From: Marseilla massiliensis
Lineage (GTDB): Bacteria; Bacteroidota; Bacteroidia; Bacteroidales; Bacteroidaceae
Length of the DNA stretch: 64,000 nucleotides
Direction of reading: 5' to 3'
Assembly (NCBI RefSeq): GCF_016899955.1
Contig: NZ_JACJJL010000011.1
Span: 1-64,000, forward strand
Shown piece after piece: positions 53,135 to 61,984 of this stretch (positions are counted from its first letter, which is position 1; each line of letters starts with the position of its first letter). The position numbers and the translations under genes are program-made. The notes beneath the pieces were generated by a model, which was given only the letters and a program-made list of their open reading frames with translations, was not told where the DNA came from and did not search any database.

Positions 53135-54653
53135 GGGTGGTAAGTCTTTGGTTTAGCAAATTCTTAATAAACTCTTTCTCCTTGTCGCTGGTGGAAAAAT
53201 ACCATCCGGATACCGCTCCGCTGATGACGCACAATGCGATGGTAACGACAAACCTGTAAGGCATGTCGATGACGTTTGCACATAATTCGCCAGTGATGGT
53301 GAGGGTGATGCACAATGGTATCAATGGAACTATTGTTTCTTTTATGAAGGATGCCGGTGACAGTCCTGCTGTCTTGGCCAAATATGGTATTCTAATCAAG
53401 GCGACGATTAATTCTACGATGGTATACGTCCACATTATTGCGGCTATTGTTCCACCGTTTGCCAAGATGAGATAGAAGAATGGCAGCAGTGTCAACTTGG
53501 GCGTAAAGGTGATTATTGTGTATGTCTTTATTTTGCCCAACGCCTGGTTGGCCACATTGAGCCCTATGGTAATTTGGTCGAATAAGAATGCCAATATAAT
53601 GAATCTGCAGAATGTGGCGGTGTGGTCCGGTACGTCTTTCAGCCAGAAACTGAGTATGGCCGGCATCTCAATCATTATTGGTATGGATATCATTGCCATG
53701 AAAGCCGTTGAATACTTGCTTTCAAGGCCGGCCAACCTGAGCATGTCGTCTCTGTGGTTGCCTCCCTCTGCTTTCAGTATTTGCGGGTTCATTGCATTGA
53801 GAATGGATGTTGCGATGAAAGATATTGCGCCATATACTTGAAACGAAATGCCGTAGGCAGCATTTATTACCGTCCCGAAGAAATGGTTGAGTATAATTCC
53901 TGTTCCTTGGTTTCTGCAAGCAATGGCCCCCATGCCGTATGATGTCCAGCCAATGAATCCTACAAGTTGCTTTATGCATTGCCTGTCTATCTGCTTTGGT
54001 TTGATTATTATGCAGCTTTCCTGGAAGTGCAATTTTGCGTAAGCCACATAAGCTATGAGGTTCAGGCTTAGCACCCCGGCCATCGCCCAGGCATAGGTTA
54101 TAAGCCTGTCTATGGTTATATAGGATATGCAGATGGCGATGACCAGTTTCAGTACTCCATCAAAAATCTCGACCACAGATATGTACACAATGTTCTCCCT
54201 GGCAATGAAGAGCGCTTTGTATGGGGCCGTTATGATGGTGATGAAGAGCATGGCCACTGTTATTATATATACGGTGTCGGCAGCCTGGAGCCTTGCCGTT
54301 TCAATGTTCAGGACGTCAAAGACAATCCATTGCCTGCATACAAGCAGGGCACTTCCTATCACAACGCCTATAGTGATGTGCAGAAAGAGGCTGTTTGCGA
54401 ATATTTTGCTTATATAATCGGTCTTGCCTGCGCCATGGTAATAGGATATGTAGCGTTGCGTTGTTATTACGAGAGCATTCGTGAGGAAGCCGAGCATGGC
54501 AACAACGCCTCCGACCACAGAATATATTCCATAGTCCGATACATTCAGAGCGTGAAGAATCAGGCGTGTGGAATATAGCGACAGGCAGATGTTGATTATT
54601 GCTTTTGTATATTGGGCAATTGTGTTTATTATGATGCGTTTTGCCGGTTCCAT
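53121..54653 (-). CDS. wzx: polysaccharide flippase (Wzx, MOP superfamily)
   Basis: A 510-residue membrane protein with 12-14 helices, which flips undecaprenyl-linked repeat units to the periplasm. N-terminus: INTIAQYTKAIINICLSLYSTRLILHALNVSDYGIYSVVGGVVAMLG, the usual start of Bacteroidetes Wzx, and TQRYISYYHG. Further helices and FGTVINAAYGISFQVYGAISFIATSILNAMNPQI in the middle. Located between Wzz and Wzy, overlapping Wzy by 14 bp. Confidence 0.92.
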   Translation of the reverse strand: MEPAKRIIINTIAQYTKAIINICLSLYSTRLILHALNVSDYGIYSVVGGVVAMLGFLTNALVITTQRYISYYHGAGKTDYISKIFANSLFLHITIGVVIGSALLVCRQWIVFDVLNIETARLQAADTVYIITVAMLFITIITAPYKALFIARENIVYISVVEIFDGVLKLVIAICISYITIDRLITYAWAMAGVLSLNLIAYVAYAKLHFQESCIIIKPKQIDRQCIKQLVGFIGWTSYGMGAIACRNQGTGIILNHFFGTVINAAYGISFQVYGAISFIATSILNAMNPQILKAEGGNHRDDMLRLAGLESKYSTAFMAMISIPIMIEMPAILSFWLKDVPDHTATFCRFIILAFLFDQITIGLNVANQALGKIKTYTIITFTPKLTLLPFFYLILANGGTIAAIMWTYTIVELIVALIRIPYLAKTAGLSPASFIKETIVPLIPLCITLTITGELCANVIDMPYRFVVTIALCVISGAVSGWYFSTSDKEKEFIKNLLNQRLTTRAKY

Positions 54654-54672
54654 CTACTATTGCTTGTTTGCT

Positions 54673-55764
54673 CTATCCTTGTGCGTTCTTGTTATTCAGC
54701 TGATTGATGAAGTCGTCCTTAAGAATATAGATGATGGTTCCGACGAAAGTAACAAACATCATTGCAAATACAAACAGCATTCTTTTGGGCCCGGCAGGCT
54801 TATGTGGCACCGACGAGCCCTGCAGTATGGTGAATGCCGGTGTGCGTTCTTGCACTTTGGCCTTGGCCATCTGCATCTGCGTGTTCATTGTCGTGTATGT
54901 GTTATACTTTATTTGCATGTCATTTTCAAGGTCTTCTTCCTTCGACTTGTAACTGGCCAGCGACAGGTTTGTGTTAGAGTCTGCAAAGTCTGAATACTTC
55001 TTGCGGGCATCTTCATATTCCTTCTTGGCTTCGTTGGTCAGCTTTGTGTAATACTCAAGGTCGGTCTTGGCTTTCCTTGTCCTGTATTCTATTATGAAGT
55101 CCTGCAATTTCACGCGTGCCGTGTCGGCCATGGTGGCGCATATCAGCTTGTCTTGGTCTTGTACGGTTATTGTTATCACATCCGTTTTTTTGTCCACAGA
55201 GCATGTTATATTCTTCCTGATCATGTCCACAATCGAGTTTTGTTTCTTTGTCAGGCAGAATTGGTCGACAGTGCCATTGCCATTTGCCTTGCCTGCCAGT
55301 CCGTCGGTATTGTCGTCGTCGGGGAACATTTCGGCCAGCATGCCCTTGAGCCATACGAACGGGACGCTGTAGATTGATATCTTCTGGTGGTCTTTGAGGT
55401 ATGTGTAATAATCCGTGGTCAGGTCGCCGTCTTCGTTTTTTACTTTGACATTGAACAGTCCCACGATGAAATTCGACGATTCCATCACGTCGGGATACAG
55501 CGTCGGGTAGATTGCGTCAGACGACACCATGTTGCCCAGGTTCAATCCGAAAGACGATGCCAGCGAGCTTAGTGACCCACCGCTCGGGGCGCTTTCCATC
55601 TCGGGGGCCAGTGTTACAGAAGTGGTGTAGTATCGTGGTTGTGGCAATATCCAGATGCATGACAGACAAAAAGCCCATGCCAATGTCTTTACGAACAGCC
55701 TTTTTTTGCTGAAGAGCTTTTTTATTATCACCCTCAGGTCTATTGTTTCCTTGTCATTTGTCAT
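54673..55764 (-). CDS. wzz: polysaccharide chain-length determinant (Wzz family)
   Basis: A 363-residue inner-membrane polysaccharide copolymerase. A cytoplasmic N-terminus with DLRVIIKKLFSKKRLF, the first membrane helix (~25-42), a large periplasmic coiled-coil region (~60-320, with KTDLEYYTKLTNEAKKEYEDARKKY), the proline-rich PHKPAGPKR motif just before the second helix (~330-350), and a short tail. There is no tyrosine kinase domain, and no separate Wzc kinase is seen in the window. It sets chain length with Wzy. Confidence 0.92.
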   Translation of the reverse strand: MTNDKETIDLRVIIKKLFSKKRLFVKTLAWAFCLSCIWILPQPRYYTTSVTLAPEMESAPSGGSLSSLASSFGLNLGNMVSSDAIYPTLYPDVMESSNFIVGLFNVKVKNEDGDLTTDYYTYLKDHQKISIYSVPFVWLKGMLAEMFPDDDNTDGLAGKANGNGTVDQFCLTKKQNSIVDMIRKNITCSVDKKTDVITITVQDQDKLICATMADTARVKLQDFIIEYRTRKAKTDLEYYTKLTNEAKKEYEDARKKYSDFADSNTNLSLASYKSKEEDLENDMQIKYNTYTTMNTQMQMAKAKVQERTPAFTILQGSSVPHKPAGPKRMLFVFAMMFVTFVGTIIYILKDDFINQLNNKNAQG

Positions 55765-55863
55765 ATTGTTCTTTATTTAGGCGTGATACAGTCGGATGTG
55801 TGCATGGCGGCATGGCGCATTCCGCTGTCGCTGTGCCATAGCCGCATCATGCGCATCATTATC

Positions 55864-58401
55864 CTAATTCTTTATCAAGTTGGCTATCGTTGCTATCATC
55901 GTTGCCACAGATGCTGTGCCCGAACCGATGGCCACCATTTCTGCTACGGTGAGCTTCCTTGCCTCGGGTTTGCTTGGCACCACTATCTCACAGCCTGGCA
56001 TGGGCTTGTTTTTCCGGCTTGCCTTGGCTATCGTACCATTCATGTATATGATGTATGTCTGGCTTTTCTTGGCATTGTTGCCCCATCCACCGGCTTGGTC
56101 GATGTAGTACTTTAGGTTTTCGCCATCGCGGAAGGCAACCGTATTCGGATACATCACGTCGCCGCTTATCTTCACCGTCCCCGAGTATTCAGGCACAATG
56201 ATGCGGTCGCCTTCGCGCAAAACGATATCGTAATTGCTTCCCGGATGCTCCATTGCCATGTCGAGGTTGATGCCGACAGCATAGGTCTCTCCCAAGTCAA
56301 GCTTTTTTGTATCGATGGTGTCACCCTTGCCGCTTTGCGCCTGTGCCATCTTGATAACGTTCTCCATCCTCATGCGTTCCTCTGGCGTGATGGTTCGCAC
56401 CAGGCGCGCCCCTTCCGGGTATGCCGTGTTGGTTAGTCCGCCGGCCTGCTTGATCACTTCGCTCAGGCGTTGGCTTTTCTTTGCCAGCGTATATGTTCCG
56501 CTGTACAGCACTTCGCCTTCAATCGATACGTTCTTCTGTTCGGTGTAGCCGGGTATGGCGCGAACGTACACCTCGTCGAAGGGCTGTAGCACAAATCCGG
56601 GCTCACCGTCAATCACGAAGCCGTCTTTCAAAGAGAAGGAGAATGTGCGGGCTATGGTGTCCGACACGCTGGTGGCCTTGGGGTTGAATATCCGGCGCGA
56701 CACGTCGACTTTCATTACCGAAGCCGTGTTCTTCAGTCCTCCGGCTTGCAGAACGAAATCCTCAAGGGTTTCGTTGTCGGCATACTGGTAAGTGCCGGGG
56801 TACATGACCTCACCGTGTATTGTGATTATCCTTTCCTCCTGCAGTTCTTTCTTGCTCGGTATGTACAGCACATCCTCGTTTCTCAGGGGGATGTCGGGCT
56901 CTTTGCCGGCCATGATCCCTGCCACGTCAACCGACAGCACTTCGAGCGTCCGGTCGGGTTTCATGCGGTGCATTACGGCGCGGGCTGTGAATGCGTCCTC
57001 GGTCACGCCTTCGGCATGCTCAATAAGCGAGCGCACCGTGGAAATGCCGCCACCAACCTGATACATGCCCGGGCGGAACACGGCTCCTTTTATCTCTACC
57101 ATGTTAGAGTACCGGGGTATGACGGAGTCTACATTCACAGAGTCTTCGTCATTCATCTTGAACGAGTTTATGTCAAATTCGTCAACATCGTATATCGAGT
57201 ATTTCTGCCCGGCCTTGCGTATCACCTTTACCGATTTCCTGTATGCGTTGCCGGTGAAGCCGCCTGCATACTTTAAAAGCGAGCCCAGGCTCTCGTTCTT
57301 TTTCATTTCATAAAACATTGGGCGCTTCACTTTGCCGGCTATGTTGACCAGGCAGTCGTAAGGCCCTACCACGATGACATCGTTGTCAGTCAGGCGTATG
57401 TTTCCGTTCAGCTTGCCGTTGAGAATGTAGTCGTAGATGTCAACCACGGAGACAAGCCTGTTGTGCCTGTATACTTTTATGTTGCGCAGCGTGCCGATGT
57501 CGTTTATTCCGCCCGCCATATACAGTGCATGGAAGACGGTGGCAAAGGCCGAGACGGTGTATGTGCCCGGGGTTTCAACCTCGCCCATCACGTTGATTGT
57601 TATGGTTCTTGTCTGCCCGACGGTGAGCGTTATCCGAGAGCTGCTGTATCTTGTGCCTAACGTAGAGCGCAACCGTGCATTTGCTTCTGCCACGGTCAGT
57701 CCGCTCACGCTCACGGGCCCGTAGCCCTCTATGGTCACAGTGCCGTCGGGAGACACCGTGCTCTCTATGGTGCTCTGCGAAGCTCCGTAAATGTCGATGA
57801 ACACAGCGTCGCCCGGGCCGAGCCTGTAGTCTTGGGGCGTGGCAATGTTCATGTTGGGTTCAAACGTCAGGTTGTTGTTGTTGAATATGTCGTGACCGAA
57901 TATTTTGCGTTTGTTCTTGTCTTCCCTGTCTCTCATCATCTGCTCGAGGTACATCTGGTCGTATATCTCCGTCGAGTCGGGCATGAAAGAGCTCAGTTCT
58001 TTGTGCATCAGAAGATACTCCGGGTCGTTGCTGTCATACGTGTTCTTGACAGGCTCTTTGATGTTTCCGTCTTTTATCCTGTATTGTGAAACGTTGGCAC
58101 TCTGCTTCTTGTTTCCGTTGTTCTTGCGCAGCCTATCGGTGTTTTTGCCTGTCGTGGTTATGTCTTTTACGCCCAAGCCTTGGTTGTTCATCTGGCGCTC
58201 ATATTTGTCTTTGACGCTCCTTATCTGGTCTATGGTTACGCCTCGTTGCATCAGTTTGGTGACAATTTGCGACTGTGATGTCCCTTTTTGCTGCTCTTCG
58301 ATGACATACTCCATTATCTGTTGGTCGGTCATTGATGATTGCGCAATGGCGGCCGTCATCGAGACCACCAGCATAAATATGGAAACGAGGTACCTTTTCA
58401 T
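55864..58401 (-). CDS. wza: polysaccharide export outer membrane protein (Wza/SLBB)
   Basis: An 845-residue outer-membrane secretin-like export protein. A signal peptide (MKRYLVSIFMLVVSMTAAIAQ), then a helical region with a possible oligomerisation segment (EQQKGTSQSQIVTKLMQRG), a polysaccharide export domain (~165-260: DYRLGPGDAVFIDIYGASQ), and at least five SLBB repeats (for example VMGEVETPGTYTVSAFATVFHALYMAGG, VEIKGAVFRPGMYQVGG, HGEVMYPGTYQYADNETLEDFVLQAGG, ISGDVMYPNTVAFRDGENLKYYIDQAGG). This multi-SLBB form is larger than E. coli Wza and typical of Bacteroidetes. First gene of the export and polymer operon; promoter box at 58477-58484. Confidence 0.92.
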   Translation of the reverse strand: MKRYLVSIFMLVVSMTAAIAQSSMTDQQIMEYVIEEQQKGTSQSQIVTKLMQRGVTIDQIRSVKDKYERQMNNQGLGVKDITTTGKNTDRLRKNNGNKKQSANVSQYRIKDGNIKEPVKNTYDSNDPEYLLMHKELSSFMPDSTEIYDQMYLEQMMRDREDKNKRKIFGHDIFNNNNLTFEPNMNIATPQDYRLGPGDAVFIDIYGASQSTIESTVSPDGTVTIEGYGPVSVSGLTVAEANARLRSTLGTRYSSSRITLTVGQTRTITINVMGEVETPGTYTVSAFATVFHALYMAGGINDIGTLRNIKVYRHNRLVSVVDIYDYILNGKLNGNIRLTDNDVIVVGPYDCLVNIAGKVKRPMFYEMKKNESLGSLLKYAGGFTGNAYRKSVKVIRKAGQKYSIYDVDEFDINSFKMNDEDSVNVDSVIPRYSNMVEIKGAVFRPGMYQVGGGISTVRSLIEHAEGVTEDAFTARAVMHRMKPDRTLEVLSVDVAGIMAGKEPDIPLRNEDVLYIPSKKELQEERIITIHGEVMYPGTYQYADNETLEDFVLQAGGLKNTASVMKVDVSRRIFNPKATSVSDTIARTFSFSLKDGFVIDGEPGFVLQPFDEVYVRAIPGYTEQKNVSIEGEVLYSGTYTLAKKSQRLSEVIKQAGGLTNTAYPEGARLVRTITPEERMRMENVIKMAQAQSGKGDTIDTKKLDLGETYAVGINLDMAMEHPGSNYDIVLREGDRIIVPEYSGTVKISGDVMYPNTVAFRDGENLKYYIDQAGGWGNNAKKSQTYIIYMNGTIAKASRKNKPMPGCEIVVPSKPEARKLTVAEMVAIGSGTASVATMIATIANLIKN

Positions 58402-58476
58402 TTTTTTGAGTGTGATAAATGCCTTTTTTACGTGTAATTCCTTCTTTAAATAAACACCATTTTCAGAAAATTATTG

Positions 58477-58484
58477 CAAAGGTA
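58477..58484 (-). promoter_or_regulatory. -7 box of the wza operon
   Basis: Minus-strand TACCTTTG followed by C, ~75 bases before the wza start. Divergent from the tmRNA promoter 45 bp away. Confidence 0.55.
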
Positions 58485-58528
58485 CGCAATTTTTCTGTCT
58501 TCTTATGTCGTATTTCACAGAAAATATA

Positions 58529-58536
58529 TATCTTTG
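58529..58536 (+). promoter_or_regulatory. -7 box of ssrA
   Basis: TATCTTTG followed by C, 37 bases before the mature 5' end of tmRNA, leaving room for an RNase P-trimmed leader. The -33 box is weak. Confidence 0.55.
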
Positions 58537-58573
58537 CATTGTTTTCGGAGGAAAACAAGTAACATATCATCAT

Positions 58574-58972
58574 GGGCTTGACTGGATTTGACAGCGGGTT
58601 GAGATGGTACGTAAGCATGCGGAGTGACGACTGTATACTCCATAATCCATTCGGTCAAAAATTTATCTGGCGAAAACAACTACGCTCTCGCTGCCTAATC
58701 GAAGCATAGTAGATTACTGGCTTTATCCCGCCACCAGGTGGCGGGACGAGACATCGCTCAAAGGCTGTTGTTCCGAAGCTCTTTGGTCAAGCGGTGCGGT
58801 TTTATCGGGAATAGTCGTGCTATAGCCCCGGCGGCACGATGAAACAACAGGGGATAAGGTGCTGGTTGGTGGTCCGGGTCTTGCCATCACACGAAAACCA
58901 AAGTCCGGAATAAGCATGTAGAAAGCGTATGGTTTCCCTGTTTGGACGAGGGTTCGACTCCCTCCAGGTCCA
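58574..58972 (+). ncRNA. ssrA: tmRNA (transfer-messenger RNA)
   Basis: A 399-nt RNA that rescues stalled ribosomes by adding a degradation tag. The 5' GGGCTTG pairs with 3' CAGGTCC (two G-T pairs), discriminator A; CCA is not encoded. The tRNA-like part has GACTGGATTTGACAGCGGG at the 5' side and GGTTCGACTCCCTCC (T arm) at the 3' end. The tag frame starts at GGC (58669) and reads GENNYALAA then TAA (58696-58698), typical of Bacteroidales. The middle carries pseudoknot-like GC stems (CCCGCCACCAGGTGGCGGG). Followed by a clear terminator. Confidence 0.97.
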
Positions 58973-58973
58973 C

Positions 58974-59001
58974 AAAGGAAGTACACGTACTTCCTTTTTT
59001 T
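58974..59001 (+). terminator. terminator of ssrA
   Basis: AAAGGAAGTA and TACTTCCTTT form a 10-bp stem with loop CACG, followed by T residues. Confidence 0.9.
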
Positions 59002-59420
59002 ATGCCTGTTGCTCCCGTTTCGCTTTCATAGCTTCATGCCTTGGCCGGTGCTGTTTGTGTGGCCTTTTGCCTGTTGTGGGTTGCGCGGGCATGGTGCTTA
59101 CGTGCATTTTAGGTGCTGTGGCGGGCGTGTTGCCACCATATTTATTATGGTTTGATTGACGGGTTGGTAACGGGCAGCCTGCATGGTATGGCTTTACGAA
59201 GGTGGCAATGTATGGTCAGCCAATGCCGGTTTTTGTCGTTCGGAGAGTGAGGGGGATTCTCTTTTGCAGGCCGTTTTTTATATCCCGCAAGTCAGAAACA
59301 CAGTCATAAACACGTTTAAAATGTAAAAATGGTAGCTTTTTCTGTGGATTTATTATAGCAGAATTGCCTTTTTATTAATAATTTTGCACCGAGAACTAAA
59401 CCCAAGAAACAAATAGCTTT
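59002..59420. other. intergenic before the Tat cluster
   Basis: About 420 bp, no gene supported. TAATTTTG at 59379-59386 is a good -7 box ~35 bases before tatA; the -33 box is unclear. Confidence 0.5.
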
Positions 59421-59594
59421 ATGTTAGGAACACCAGAAATCATTCTTATCGTGTTAGTGGTATTGCTGCTTTTTGGCGGCAAGAAGATTCCCGAACTGAT
59501 GAAGGGGCTCGGCAAAGGAGTCAAGAGTTTCAAAGACGGGGTGAACGGAATAGCCGACGACCCGGCCAAGCCTGAGCCGGGCAATGACAAATAG
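59421..59594 (+). CDS. tatA: Sec-independent translocase TatA/E
   Basis: 57 residues. One membrane helix ([17 protein letters not shown], ~4-20), the [16 protein letters not shown] hinge and amphipathic helix, and an acidic, Pro-rich tail. This is the pore-forming component of the twin-arginine pathway that exports folded proteins. It is directly followed by tatC (13 bp) and by two likely Tat substrates, forming one operon. No separate TatB is seen; a single TatA-like protein is usual in this phylum. Confidence 0.92.
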   Translation: MLGTPEIILIVLVVLLLFGGKKIPELMKGLGKGVKSFKDGVNGIADDPAKPEPGNDK

Positions 59595-59607
59595 GTGACC
59601 CGGGGAG

Positions 59608-60450
59608 ATGGCAACAGAAGGTAAACATAGGTCTGGCGGCGGGCATACAGACGGCGCGGAGCTCACTTTTTGGGAGCATCTCGACGTGCTTCGTGGCAGT
59701 CTTATCCGCATGATTGTGGCTGCTATAGTGGCCGCCGTGTTGGCCTTTTGCCTGAAGGAACCCTTGTTCAGCGTGGTGCTGGCCCCTGCCGACGGGTCGT
59801 TTTTCATTTACAGGTTGCTTGGCGGCGAGCCGTTTAGGCTGCACCTTATCAACACCGGGCTTACCGAGCAGTTTATGATTCACATGAAGGTGGCGCTCAT
59901 GGGCGGCGTGCTCATAGCCTCGCCATATTTGCTCTACGTGCTCTTTCGATTCGTTTCGCCCGCATTGTATGAGAATGAGCGGCGCGTGTCGGTTCGTCTG
60001 GTGGTTGCGGCATACATCATGTTCATGGTTGGCGTGGCAGCCAACTACATGCTCATCTTTCCGCTTACGGTGCGTTTCCTTGGCACATATCAGGTGAGTC
60101 CGGGCATAGACAACATGCTGACCGTCGGTTCTTACATCGATACGTTGCTGATGATGAGCCTTGTCTTTGGCATTGTCTTCGAGATACCTGTCGTCAGTTG
60201 GATGCTGGCGCGGTTCGGCATGTTGCGTGCCCGTTGGATGAGGCGTTTCCGGCGCCACGCTGTGGTGGCCATACTGGTTGTCTCGGCGGTGATAACCCCC
60301 ACGGCCGATGTATTTACTCTTGTCATCGTGGCCCTGCCTATATGGCTGCTCTACGAGTTGAGCATCGTTGTGGTTCGCTCGGCCGAGCTGTCTTCGTCGG
60401 CAGACGATGCTGAAGAATTGGATTCAACACAAAAACCAATACAAATATAA
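59608..60450 (+). CDS. tatC: Sec-independent translocase TatC
   Basis: A 280-residue membrane receptor of the twin-arginine pathway with six helices. Family features: FWEHLDVLRGSLIRM at the N-terminus (the LxELR-like signal-binding site), a PYLLYVLFRFVSPALYENERR loop, VGVAANYMLIFPLTVRFL, FEIPVVSWMLARFGM, and AVITPTADVFT. A long Asp/Glu/Ser-rich cytoplasmic tail (~255-280). Located between tatA and the ferredoxin-type protein whose signal it would recognise. Confidence 0.95.
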   Translation: MATEGKHRSGGGHTDGAELTFWEHLDVLRGSLIRMIVAAIVAAVLAFCLKEPLFSVVLAPADGSFFIYRLLGGEPFRLHLINTGLTEQFMIHMKVALMGGVLIASPYLLYVLFRFVSPALYENERRVSVRLVVAAYIMFMVGVAANYMLIFPLTVRFLGTYQVSPGIDNMLTVGSYIDTLLMMSLVFGIVFEIPVVSWMLARFGMLRARWMRRFRRHAVVAILVVSAVITPTADVFTLVIVALPIWLLYELSIVVVRSAELSSSADDAEELDSTQKPIQI

Positions 60451-60453
60451 ACA

Positions 60454-61959
60454 ATGCTAAGAAAAATAAGAACCGTTTTGGCAGCGGTGGTGTTCATGCT
60501 CGTCACCCTGCTGTTTGTCGACGTTTCCGGCGTGCTGCACCATTGGCTGTCGTGGCTGGCCGAGATACAGTTGTGGCCGGCATTGCTGGCGCTCAACGCC
60601 GGGGTGATAGTGGCGTTGGTGGTCGTGACCCTTGTCTTCGGGCGCATATACTGTTCTGTCATTTGCCCGTTGGGCATCATGCAGGATGCAGTATCCCATG
60701 TCCGCTCGAGGCATAAGAGAAACCGTTTCCGCTACTCGCCCGAGAAGAAAGCGTGGCGCTACGGCTTCCTGGCTGTCTTCCTTGTGGCTTTTGCCGCAGG
60801 CATAGGCTCGTTGGTTGCCTTGCTTGCCCCTTACAGCTCGTATGGGCGTATGGCCGAAAACCTGCTCCGCCCGCTGTGGGGCCTGGGCAACAATTTGCTG
60901 GCAGCCATCGCTGAGCGCCTTGACAGCTATGCCTTCTATTCGGTCGATGTGTGGGTCAAGAGCCTGCCCACGTTCATCATCGCCGCCGTCTCGTTTGTTG
61001 TCATTGGCTTTCTGGCATGGCGTAGCGGGCGCACCTACTGCAATACGGTTTGCCCTGTGGGCACGATGCTCAGTTTCCTGGCACGGTTCTCATGGCTGAA
61101 GGTGCACATAGATACCGGAAAGTGCAATGCTTGCGGCCTCTGTGCCCGCAACTGCAAGGCATCGTGCATCGACTCAAAGAACCACCGCATAGACTATTCG
61201 CGCTGCGTGGTTTGCGGCGACTGCATCGACAAGTGCCACCAGCACGCCATCACATTCCGCCACGGGCGTCCGCAGCTGGCTGCCTCTGCGGCAGGCACAG
61301 GTGCCGGACACATCGACCAGGCTGTGGTCGATTCGGCACGGCGTTCGTTTCTTCTTGGCGTGGCCATGGCCACAACTTCTGCCGCTTTGGCCCAGGAGAA
61401 AAAGAAAGTAGACGGCGGACTGGCTGTCATTGAAGACAAGGTGGCCCCCGAAAGGGCCACGCCCATAACCCCTCCCGGCTCGCTGTCGGCCCAGAACATG
61501 GCCCGCCGCTGCACCGGGTGCCAGCTTTGCGTTTCGCAATGCCCCAACTGCGTGTTGCGTCCGTCTACCGGGCTTCTGTCAATGATGCAGCCCACGGTGT
61601 CTTACGAGCGCGGCTACTGCCGCCCGGAGTGCACGCGCTGTTCGGAGGTATGCCCCACAGGGGCCATCCGGCCTATAACCAAAGCCGAGAAATCGTCGGT
61701 CCAGATAGGCCACGCGGTGTGGGTACGCAAGAACTGCGTGCCGCTTACCGACGGCGTGGAGTGCGGCAACTGCGCCCGCCATTGCCCGGCCGGCGCCATC
61801 ACCATGGTAAGCTCCGACCCGGCCAACCCTGCGGCCCCGAAGATTCCGGCCGTCAACGAAGCCCGTTGCATAGGCTGCGGTGCTTGTGAGAATTTGTGTC
61901 CGGCCCGTCCTTTCAGTGCCATTTATGTTGAAGGGCACGAACAGCACAGGGTGATTTGA
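60454..61959 (+). CDS. NapH/NapG-like polyferredoxin with internal Tat signal
   Basis: A 501-residue membrane iron-sulfur protein that looks like a fusion of NapH and NapG types. The N-terminal part (~1-200) has four helices with two CxxxCP motifs (YCSVICPLG, YCNTVCPVG), as in NapH/RsxA-like electron carriers. Two ferredoxin motifs follow (CNACGLCARNC, CVVCGDCIDKC). A twin-arginine signal (ARRSFLLGVAMATTSAALA, Arg296-Arg297) sits in mid-protein. The C-terminal part (~330-501) has four more Cys clusters (CTGCQLCVSQCPNC, CRPECTRCSEVCP, CGNCARHCP, CIGCGACENLCP), as in NapG. It would pass electrons from the membrane to periplasmic enzymes, probably the aldo/keto reductase encoded 25 bp downstream. 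Electron source unknown. Confidence 0.85.
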   Translation: MLRKIRTVLAAVVFMLVTLLFVDVSGVLHHWLSWLAEIQLWPALLALNAGVIVALVVVTLVFGRIYCSVICPLGIMQDAVSHVRSRHKRNRFRYSPEKKAWRYGFLAVFLVAFAAGIGSLVALLAPYSSYGRMAENLLRPLWGLGNNLLAAIAERLDSYAFYSVDVWVKSLPTFIIAAVSFVVIGFLAWRSGRTYCNTVCPVGTMLSFLARFSWLKVHIDTGKCNACGLCARNCKASCIDSKNHRIDYSRCVVCGDCIDKCHQHAITFRHGRPQLAASAAGTGAGHIDQAVVDSARRSFLLGVAMATTSAALAQEKKKVDGGLAVIEDKVAPERATPITPPGSLSAQNMARRCTGCQLCVSQCPNCVLRPSTGLLSMMQPTVSYERGYCRPECTRCSEVCPTGAIRPITKAEKSSVQIGHAVWVRKNCVPLTDGVECGNCARHCPAGAITMVSSDPANPAAPKIPAVNEARCIGCGACENLCPARPFSAIYVEGHEQHRVI

Positions 61960-61984
61960 TAAGAACCAAAACAAAGGCTAAGAT

